Assembly: GCA_027922465.2 (NCBI GenBank)
Contig: BQMF02000230.1
Location: 558,001-622,000, forward strand
Reading direction: 5' to 3'
Length of the DNA: 64,000 nt
From: Turritopsis dohrnii
Lineage: Eukaryota > Cnidaria > Hydrozoa > Anthoathecata > Oceaniidae
The position numbers and the translations under genes are program-made. The notes under the pieces are model-generated. The model was not told the origin of the DNA and ran no database searches. It worked only from the letters and a program-made list of their open reading frames with translations. How positions within the stretch are numbered: the first letter of the stretch is position 1; each line of letters begins with the position of its first letter. Positions 52,365-64,000 of the stretch are shown here, piece by piece.

Positions 52365-54093
52365 TTGAATGTATAGCTTGCTGTGTGTACAAATTGGAAT
52401 GCTTGAGCGCGGGGGCATTTTTAGCTAAAGCTACATGCTAGTTATAATAATTGCAAAACGTGCATCCCACTTTTATTTTAGAGAGTGATACCATTTCTTT
52501 TTTTAACGGTCTTCTTATTTCGAGAGACACTTTTTACGATTATTATATGGGGAAACCCCAGTGATGATTGTTTCATTGGCTAATAAAGGAAAACTTATAA
52601 AATGCGCTGTTTTGATGTGCAGGCAAATTCCAAAAAATTCGATCGTTTTAATAACGATTTCTCATTATCTATCTCGTGTTTATATATAAAAAAAGAAATC
52701 CCGGAACAAAGAATATCCGGTCCCTCTTATTTTGTCAAACCAGGATCACGCTTGAAGAGGGACTTTTCATCATATTAACACACTGTCCCGGGACGTTTTA
52801 AAAAAATGTTAACGCTGATTTCCGTCTTTTCCCGGCACAGCCCCCGCTAATTATTTCTCATGTAAAGACGGGGTGAAGTCATGTCGTTTTTCGTCCCGTC
52901 CCAGCAAACTTCCTGTCCTGCTTCCCATAAAAACAGCCCTTTAGAAGAGATCACGCGTATTTAATTGCATGAGACGTAACGCCTTCGAAAAAGATCAATT
53001 GCTTAAACAAAAGATGTTTATTTAAAAAATATTGAATGGAGAACACAAAAAGAAAAAAAATTTTGTTGGAAAAATCGTTTCTAAATTTAAATTTTTCTCT
53101 CCAGAAATTCAATCTATGATAAAAATTACATAAGAAAGCTAAAAATCTTGTTTTGGTATTTTTTGACCAAATAGGTTAGAAACTATAATTAATTAGTGTG
53201 AACAGGATATACATGTATTCGGTTAGATTTTTTTACTTGACTTAGAAAACTCACAAAACCTTTGAAATAATAATTATTATTGTTATAATAGTCCATTGTG
53301 CTTCTAACTGTACATTGATATTACATCTGCTTAGCTCTTAACTGTACGTATACGAGTCTTTACTTTTTTCTTGGCATGTTTCATTCGTAAGTTGTTTCTG
53401 ATTTTACTGCATCGCCAAATAATGTAGAACTGATCAAACAAAAAACTTCTTTTTAAGTTATTTTGACTTTTGTTGATTTAAGTTTGTTTATGATTGTTTA
53501 AATCACAAAGTAAGAAGATGTTATTGGCTTTCAGTGAACAACTTCATGTTTCATAATTCATATAATAATTTCTTATCCTAACAAAGAGGAAATAAACTTT
53601 CCAAATGAAGTTACTTTTAGAGGTTGCTTTTAGCTTGTGTAACATGACAACAAGCGAGTTTTTACGTTTAGATTTATGAAACTATATCATGGCTTTTATC
53701 AAGTTGTTTTTTGTTGCTGCTCAAGTGCATTTACGTAAGATTTTATTTACTCGAATTTATCATTTTCAGATTATATTTACATCAAGCACACACGCAAGCA
53801 AAGAGCTCTTAACTGTAGGTCTAATAAGCTCTTTTCCATATCTGTTCCGGTTCGGTAAAATACGCAATTCATATTTCCTAAAAACATGCAAACGTTTATT
53901 ATGAACAATTTCAAATTTCTAGCGGGAAAAAGCAACACTTTAGCTGAATTAAAGTCTTGTTTATGTTTGCTTTAGCAAAAAAAGTAAAGCAGTTTTGAGT
54001 ATCACTGTCTGAAGGAAAAAACATGAAATCGTTGGAGGACTTGGGAGCGCAGCGTGTTCGTGAGTTAAGAAGAATAGACAATAATATATTTTA

Positions 54094-57000
54094 ACAAGAT
54101 GCCCTACCGGGCAGAAGTATTCCTGCGGATGACTGAAAGACTTTCTGGAGCCTTTTCAGAAAGAAATGAGTGTTAGTTCACGCTTTAAAACCATATGCAT
54201 AATGCGGAATGATGTTTGCAGTATTTTACATTTTACCTTTTAGCTACGATAACTATTAAACTTTGTTGTTTCATATAAAACTTCAGTCTTGCATCAATTT
54301 AGAGATTTTTTTAAAAAGATTTCTATTCGAAGTTGTACTCCCTAAAGCATTTTCAAGAAGCAATTAAGTAATTAAAAGATTATCGTGTTAAGAATAATCT
54401 GTGCTTTAAAAGGTGAATGTGAAAGAAGTAATATTTGTTATTTCATATAAACTGCACTGTTTTGCATCATTTAGAGATTTTTTCAAAAAGTTTTTTATTC
54501 ATAGTTATATTCCCTAAAGCATCTTCAAAAAGTAATTAAGTAACGAAAACTTTGTCACATTAAGTTTTGAATGGAAAATCTGTGGCGTAAATAGTAATAA
54601 CTTTGAATTCATTTAATTACATTCCCGAGAGCATCATAAAAGTTGAGAGACTTTGAAAAATTTTGCCGGAGATCAAGCTTAAAAAGGAACACCGTTAGTT
54701 TAAAAATCCATTAGAGAACACTCTTCCGTGGACGTTTCAAAATACTACTTTTAAAACTATACAGTATGAAAATCTTTATGTTGTTTGTACCTGAACTTCA
54801 TAATAAAAACTTTTACTTGGCCATGCGAAATAATAAAAATATCTGTGTTTCCTCTTTATCGTCAGCTTGATAGTATACAAATTTTAGAATCATACAATAT
54901 TTTAAATTCGACTAGTCAATTAAAAAAGTGGTCATCTATTGATTAATAAAATGGGTATAAGCTGATGAGGAAGATAAGCTGCGCTTCAAGATTCCAGAGC
55001 TTTATAAAAACAGGGTAGCTTATCTAGGAACATGAATTAAAAAATTGTATTACATTTAGAAAGACTAATAGAAACCTTACGCATTAAATCGATATAAACA
55101 TACCCTATTGGTAGTCGTTCATATCTGTTTTGAAGCATCAAGAACTGCTTATTTATCAAGAATGTCTACTAAGAATATTAGTTTCACGTAGATTATCAGT
55201 TTGGATCATAAATGTTCTTGATTCTTTTAAGTTTTACAGCCGTACTACAAACTCTTCTATATCCATATATTCAACAAAGAAACTTTCACAGATCTACGCA
55301 TGCTTCTTCGCTTCCATTTTTAAAACAACTACGGAAAACGTAAGAACGTTGCATAAGACTCACATGAAACAACATTTCTACCTTGGCATCTGCGATTTAG
55401 TCATATGTTAATTATTCCTTTCACTAGAGCTTATATTTTACACTTTTAGAGTCTTTTCAAGCAAAGTACTTGTATACAATGAATATAGTGTGAGTTAAGA
55501 CTGTTAAATCATAAAAAGAATGCAAGTTGGGAACATTAATGATTTGAGTGGCTATTTCCCATCGACAAAAATTGGTCTAGGTTTGGACAGTGAAAAAAAA
55601 ACAAAACAAAACAAGATGCCCTACCGGGCAGAAGTATTCCTGCTGATGACTGTAAGACTTTCTGGAGCCTTTTCAGAAAGAAATGAGTGTTAGTTCACGC
55701 TTTAAAACCATATGCATAATGCGGAATGATGTTTGCAGTATTTTACGTTTTACGTTTTAGCTACGATAACTATTAAACTTTGTTGTTTCATATAAAACTT
55801 CAGTCTTGCATCAATTTAGAGATTTTTTTAAAAAAGATTTCCATTCGAAGTTGTACTCCCTAAAGCATCTTCAAGAAGCAATTAACTAATTAAAAGATTA
55901 TCGTGTTAAGAATAATCTGTGCTTTAAAAGGTGAATGTGAAAGAAGTAATATTTGTTATTTCATATAAACTGCACTGTTTTGCATCATTTAGAGATTTTT
56001 TCAAAAAGTTTTTTATTCATAGTTATATTCCCTAAAGCATCTTTAAAAAGTAATTAAGTAATGAAAACTTTGTCACATTAAGTTTTGAAGGGAAAATCTG
56101 TGGCGTAAGTAGTAATAACTTCGAATTCATTTAATTACATTCCCGAGAGCATCATAAACGTTAAGAGACTTTGAAAAATTTTGCCGGAGATCAAGCTTAA
56201 AATGGAACACCGTCAGTTTAAAAATCCATTAGAGAACACTCTTCCGTGGACGTTTCAAAATACTCCTTTTAAAACTATACAGTATGAAAATCTTTATGTT
56301 GTTTGTACCTGAACTTCATAATAAAAAGTTTTACTTGGCCTTGCGAAATAATAAAAATATCTGTGTTTCCTTTTTATCGTCAGCTTGATAGTATACAAAT
56401 TTTAGAATCATACAATATTTTAAATTCGACTAGTCAATTAAAAAAGTGGTCATCTATTGATTAATAAAATGGGTATAAGCTGATGAGGAAGATAAGCTGC
56501 GCTTCAAGATTCCAGAGCTTTATAAAAACAGGGTAGCTTATCTAGGAACATGAATTAAAAAATTGTATTACATTTAGAAAGACTAATAGAAACCTTACGC
56601 ATTAAATCGATATAAACATACCCTATTGGTAGTCGTTCATATCTGTTTTGAAGCATCAAGAACTGCTTATTTATCAAGAATGTCTACTAAGAATATTAGT
56701 TTCACGTAGATTATCAGTTTGGATCATAAATGTTCTTGATTCTTTTAAGTTTTACAGCCGTACTACAAACTCTTCTATATCCATATATTCAACAAAGAAA
56801 CTTTCACAGATCTACGCATGCTTCTTCGCTTCCATTTTTAAAACAACTACGGAAAACGTAAGAACGTTGCATAAGACTCACATGAAACAACATTTCTACC
56901 TTGGCATCTGCGATTTAGTCATATGTTAATTATTCCTTTCACTAGAGCTTATATTTTACACTTTTAGAGTCTTTTCAAGCAAAGTACTTGTATACAATGA

Positions 57001-58629
57001 ATATAGTGTGAGTTAAGACTGTTAAATCATAAAAAGAATGCAAGTTGGGAACATTAATGATTTGAGTGGCTATTTCCCATCGACAAAAATTGGTCTAGGT
57101 TTGGACAGTGAAAAAAAAACAAAACAAAACAAGATGCCCTACCGGGCAGAAGTATTCCTGCTGATGACTGTAAGACTTTCTGGAGCCTTTTCAGAAAGAA
57201 ATGAGTGTTAGTTCACGCTTTAAAACCATATGCATAATGCGGAATGATGTTTGCAGTATTTTACGTTTTACGTTTTAGCTACGATAACTATTAAACTTTG
57301 TTGTTTCATATAAAACTTCAGTCTTGCATCAATTTAGAGATTTTTTTAAAAAAGATTTCCATTCGAAGTTGTACTCCCTAAAGCATCTTCAAGAAGCAAT
57401 TAACTAATTAAAAGATTATCGTGTTAAGAATAATCTGTGCTTTAAAAGGTGAATGTGAAAGAAGTAATATTTGTTATTTCATATAAACTGCACTGTTTTG
57501 CATCATTTAGAGATTTTTTCAAAAAGTTTTTTATTCATAGTTATATTCCCTAAAGCATCTTTAAAAAGTAATTAAGTAATGAAAACTTTGTCACATTAAG
57601 TTTTGAAGGGAAAATCTGTGGCGTAAGTAGTAATAACTTCGAATTCATTTAATTACATTCCCGAGAGCATCATAAACGTTAAGAGACTTTGAAAAATTTT
57701 GCCGGAGATCAAGCTTAAAATGGAACACCGTCAGTTTAAAAATCCATTAGAGAACACTCTTCCGTGGACGTTTCAAAATACTCCTTTTAAAACTATACAG
57801 TATGAAAATCTTTATGTTGTTTGTACCTGAACTTCATAATAAAAAGTTTTACTTGGCCTTGCGAAATAATAAAAATATCTGTGTTTCCTTTTTATCGTCA
57901 GCTTGATAGTATACAAATTTTAGAATCATACAATATTTTAAATTCGACTAGTCAATTAAAAAAGTGGTCATCTATTGATTAATAAAATGGGTATAAGCTG
58001 ATGAGGAAGATAAGCTGTGCTTCAAGATTCCAGAGCTTTATAAAAACAGGGTAGCTTATCTAGGAATATGAATTAAAAAATTGTATTACATTTAGAAAGA
58101 TTAATAGAAACCTTACGCATTAAATCGATATAAACATACCCTATTGGTAGTCGTTCATATCTGTTTTGAAGCATCAAAAACTGCTTATTTATCAAGAATG
58201 ACTACTAAGAATATTAGTTTCACGTAGATTATCACCTTGGATCATAACTGTTCTTGATTCTTTTAAGTTTTACAGCCGTACTACAACCTCTTCTATATCC
58301 ATATATTCAACAAAGAAACTTTCACAGATCTACGCATGCTTCTTCGCTTCCATTTTTAAAACAACTACGGAAAACGTTAGAACGTTGCATAAGACTCACA
58401 TGAAACAACATTTCTACCTGGCATCTGCGATTTAGCCATATGTTAATTATTCCTTTCACTAGAGCTTATATTTTACACTTTTAGAGTCTTTTCAAGCAAA
58501 GTACTTGTATACAATGAATATAGTGTGAGTTTACACTGTTAAATCATGAAAAGAATGTAAGTTGGGAACATTAATGATTTGAGTGGCTATTTCCCATCGA
58601 CAAAAATTGGTCTAGGTTTGGACAGTGAA
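54094..58629 (+). repeat. Three-unit tandem array, period 1518 bp
   Basis: Units begin near 54094, 55612 and 57130, each just before the CCCTACCGGGCAGAAG landmark. The middle unit matches unit 3 in its first half and unit 1 in its second half. The switch falls between 56373 and 56499. A 93-codon frame is identical at 55130 and 56648 and absent as such from unit 3, so it is probably not a gene. A diverged inverted copy forms 1-905. The element class is unknown. Confidence 0.9.
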
Positions 58630-58742
58630 AAAAAAAAAAAAAAAAAAAAAAAACACGAACGGTTTCAAAGTATTCCTTGCTTACGCAGGAGTACAAAAAA
58701 CACGAACGGTTTCAAAGTATTCCTTGCTTACGCAGGAATACA
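58629..58742 (+). repeat. A-run and two 44-bp direct repeats after the array
   Basis: A run of about 24 A is followed by two nearly identical copies of a unit with ACACGAACGGTTTCAAAGTA and CTTGCTTACGCAGGA. Confidence 0.8.
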
Positions 58743-59160
58743 ATAAACAAAACAAATCCTTAAATAGGTATCTAATTACAAGGGCAGCCCTGAAGAAAAT
58801 GAAAATATACTTAGTATAGAAAATAAAATAAAATAGTACATTTCAGTAAATTACAGTAAAATTAAAAGCATAAACAGTATACTCTCAATAAGAGAAAATG
58901 TCAGGTACAAAGGCAGACCTTATTCTACATGTTTATGCTAAATTCTATCGTATTGCAAGTGCTAACACTACAAATCAAACACCTTCCAGTTCTGAAAAAG
59001 ACATAAACATCTACAGAGAGAGTGCTTTACCATTCTCTGCAGCACTGACCTAAGAATAACACCACCATTTTCGTTCATTCAGTTATACAATTATCTACTC
59101 ATCAGCACTGTAAAATACAAACACATTTTACTGCAAAGTACACAATATAAAAGGTTCAAA

Positions 59161-59620
59161 TCCTTCCAGTTTTTTCACGAAGGCTTCATTAAAAAAAACA
59201 GAACAGCATCTAATAATAAATATTTTTTTCTTGATGCTCGTGTGAAAGCTTCAATGAAAAACAAGTTGTACAAAGTAATAGTCAAATTGTGTTGTGCGTC
59301 TGGTGACGTTGTTGCTGCTGCATGTACATGTCCAGCAGGCACTGGACTTTTAACATTGTCAACGTAACAGTGGTGAATTGTTTGCAATGGAAAATTATAA
59401 CCACAAAGGCTTGAGGGAGATGACATCTGCTTATTGTACTTCAAGATTATCATTTTGGAATGTATTTGGCATGTAAGACTGCTCCAATAGATGTGTTGTA
59501 AGCCAAGATCAAATTTGATATCAAATCACCCAAACTTTTGAAGCCAAAAATGAACTTGTATGACCCATGTGCTATATGGAGGACCGACAAGTTGACATTA
59601 CCAGCCCCTGAATCAACTTA
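59161..59620 (+). pseudogene. Relic of a SWIM zinc-finger protein
   Basis: One frame (about 59165-59365) reads FFLDARVKASMKNKLYKV and then CTCPAG, the first half of a SWIM C-x-C-x(n)-H motif as found in YqaJ/SWIM-type proteins of invertebrates. After a stop or frame change, ENYNHKGLREMTSA and a YDP-bearing segment continue the family pattern to about 59600. The zinc-binding second half is damaged. Related multi-copy genes are often transposon-associated. Confidence 0.5.
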
Positions 59621-60419
59621 AAATGGATATTTCTAGGTGTTTAGGCCAGAAATCCATTTCATTGAGTTGAACAAGACATACAAATGGAAGTTTTAACAGA
59701 CAAAAATGTCGTTACAGCTGAACCTGCACATAACTCATCACCAGGAGTATCACACATGTCCCTTCAATACAATATCAAAGTGAAATTTAAAGATGATGGA
59801 TCACTTATGTTTCGTCCCTTTCTATTTCTATATCAGGAATACACAACATAAGCAAGGGGTCAAAGTGCATCTGACCGCTGATATCAACTATGAAAATTCA
59901 AAATAGCAGCATCAAACTTCTATATCGCATGTAGAATTATCTTCAAAGTTGAAAGCCAAGTATTACATCCAAAAAAGGATCCACACTCTAATCCACGGAA
60001 ATATGTTTTCTTTTTTGCTACATCCTTACTACTACTTGTCTCTATCATTCCTTTTTCATCCATGATTTAAATATTTTTGACATTAAAATGCCACAATTAA
60101 GTAAATATCAGTAGAGTATGAGTTAACATAACGCTATGAAAAAAAGTTCATAATAAACCTCGTTTTCACGATTTTAAGAATTAGGAATTGTGTATTTTAC
60201 CAAACCAGAATAGATATGTTAAAGAGCTTATTGGCAGTTGCTTGTTCAACAATCTCCACTAAATTAAAATGTGTACATTTTATTGGAAATAAGTTTTACA
60301 TCAGATTTTATTAGGTTTGTGTTGTACGTTCGGCAAAAGCTGCCAAAAACATAAAACTTCGATTTTTTACGTATGATTTATCATCAATTTCCTATTTCTT
60401 GTTTTTTGTGCATGGTTTA

Positions 60420-60768
60420 GGGGCTATTCATATGGAGCTAGCTCACCTAACGAAGATCTCACTGTCATTAAGAAATATTTATAAAAATAAATTGTAATCA
60501 TATGATAAGCGGGCTAGCTCACTTAAGTCAGATCTCGTTTCATTTGACCGGAATCTCACCTAGGTGAGAAGAAATTTGTTCATATGAACACACCAGCCTG
60601 CTTTGTTGAGATAGATTTAAGACAAGTACGCATGCTTTAAAATTCGAATTATTGTTTACGTGATTTAAACAACAATTTCCAGCCCGGTGAAGTGGGATGA
60701 GAAAAGCCATATGAACGCTGGATGAATTATGAATTTCATCCCATTCAAATGGAGATGTGAACAGCCCC
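60420..60768. mobile_element. 349-bp MITE with GGGGCT ends
   Basis: The left end GGGGCTATTCATATGGAG and the complement of the right end (GGGGCTGTTCACATCTCC) form imperfect TIRs. Both sides are flanked by TTTA (60416-60419 and 60769-60772), a likely target duplication. It contains no coding sequence. A hAT- or Harbinger-derived origin is possible, but the duplication length does not settle it. Confidence 0.65.
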
Positions 60769-60848
60769 TTTAGTTTCAATACTTTCGATCAAAGTTTTTA
60801 TCAACACTTTTATGTTATATAATACTCGTTAATTCGTTTTGTTTTTAG

Positions 60849-61217
60849 TATCATGCGGTACTCTCGAATTACTTAGTGACAAGGTGTCTGGTGTAGTTGA
60901 AGGAAATTTACACATAAAATGGTGGTTATCATTTAAAAACAATGAAAAAAAGGGCGAAAGTGATTTTCGAGTTTGTCTTGATACCACTTATAAAAGCTGC
61001 ATTTTAAGTGGGAATGGATATTTCGTTTCCTGCTCAAGAAACACTGTATTTGGAGATCGCATAGAAGGAAATTACGATAATGATATCATTACCCTAACCA
61101 TCAATAATCTGAACGAAACTGATAATGGCATGAACCTTTACGTGCGTGCTGTATTCCGAATATCAGCTGTGATGGTCACAAACGTTCAGAAAGAAGAGCT
61201 TACGATTCAAGTTACAG
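60849..61217 (+). CDS. Single exon encoding an Ig-like domain
   Basis: The 369-bp exon lies between a TTTTTAG acceptor and a GTAAGA donor. Both introns would be phase 1, the classic arrangement of shuffled extracellular Ig exons. The encoded 123 residues start near SCGTLEL and include a tryptophan-containing strand (HIKWWLSF) and a Cys-containing strand (FRVCL). The pattern ITLTINNLNETDNGMNLYVRAVF follows, matching the E-F-G region of Ig V/I-set domains (L-x-I-x-N-L-x-x-x-D-x-G-x-Y). The last residues lead into the next domain. No neighbouring exon is identifiable within the window. The parent protein is unknown, probably a cell-surface receptor or adhesion protein. Confidence 0.6.
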
Positions 61218-61608
61218 GTAAGAATATATCAAATGATATTTTGATTCAGTGAATGATTATTTAGAAACTAGCAATCAAGATTTGATTTCACTGGAGAAAT
61301 ACATCTTTCTATAAAGACTGTGTTAGTGAAAGTTAATCGTAAACTTGAATAGAATTCCTTTGATTTTTGTTGACACTCCAGCACACATCAACAAAGAAAA
61401 GGCAGCGCCTTGTGATGTTATGCAAATGAATAGCATACAGGAGTTTCAAAAAAATGAAATGAAAAATTAACGGCGTTTACTTCAATGAAATTTTGTCAAC
61501 TGCCAATAATATTTATGTGACTATTGAGCCCATTTTTTAGCTTTTTCAAGAAACAGCTACGTAACAATTTTTTATCGCTTTCACTTTAATGAAGGATTAA
61601 AAAATTTA

Positions 61609-64000
<2,392 letters not shown>

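Larger units (their letters stand above)
50932..54093. other. Gene-free stretch with hairpin and repeat fragments
   Basis: Apart from the hairpin at 51194-51291, the repeat copy at 52299-52364 and a TTTTATTTTAGAGAGTGATA block near 52470 (also at 27163), I see no feature. Short frames at 51464-51762, 52110-52418 and 53689-53904 lack support. Confidence 0.5.

Noticed and set aside
55130..56929. Two identical 93-codon frames in the tandem array
   Set aside because: They are identical because the units were duplicated recently. Unit 3 does not keep the frame, and the peptide has no recognisable features.

Overview
The window is eukaryotic and metazoan. It is AT-rich and repeat-dense, with GT-AG introns, a spliced multicopper oxidase gene, a spliced rolling stone-like gene and a phase 1-1 Ig-like exon. 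It carries several APE-type LINE relics and many small DNA-transposon relics. A cnidarian is my best guess from the mix of repeats, gene families and Polinton type. That is an inference and was not tested.

The centrepiece is a 17.25-kb Polinton/Maverick (polintovirus-like) element at about 30756-48008, with long terminal inverted repeats (TIRs). It encodes a protein-primed family B DNA polymerase, a DD35E integrase, major and minor capsid proteins, an FtsK/A32-type packaging ATPase and several membrane proteins. It also carries accessory genes: a complete innexin (gap-junction channel) gene, a TFIIS-like zinc ribbon, a SAP-like protein and a 27-residue ankyrin-type repeat protein. Most genes are intact. 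One conserved gene is frameshifted, and a tRNA-headed SINE-like sequence follows the polymerase gene. Genes are packed head to tail or back to back with 4-16 bp gaps and share recognisable promoter motifs. The TIRs hold close clusters of AP-1-like and NF-kB-like sites just upstream of the TATA box, and CRE-like octamers near their outer parts. My reading is of a virus-like element whose terminal genes could answer host stress or immune transcription factors and which has captured a host cell-coupling channel.

Left flank (1-30755): an inverted copy of a 1.5-kb repeat (1-905), a LINE tail, transposase relics, and a region sprinkled with an ACATTAGGGCA motif. Then come a rolling stone-like gene (5643-7409, two exons) among five copies of a small hairpin repeat, and a seven-exon membrane-anchored multicopper oxidase on the minus strand (9089-13129). 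A large inverted duplication follows (arms about 16.6-20.1 kb and 23.3-26.85 kb), with a 993-bp TIR element in one arm only. Between and beside the arms are LINE and mariner relics and an intact HNH-like zinc protein ORF. Next are an endonuclease-only LINE ORF (28743-29897) and a degenerate tandem repeat that abuts the Polinton.

Right flank (48009-64000): a 5'-truncated LINE directly abuts the Polinton end. Then come a long hairpin, a three-unit 1518-bp tandem array whose middle unit is a recombinant of the outer two, a SWIM zinc-finger pseudogene, a MITE, an Ig-like exon and a 150-bp CTAT microsatellite. The last 2.2 kb hold nothing I can name.
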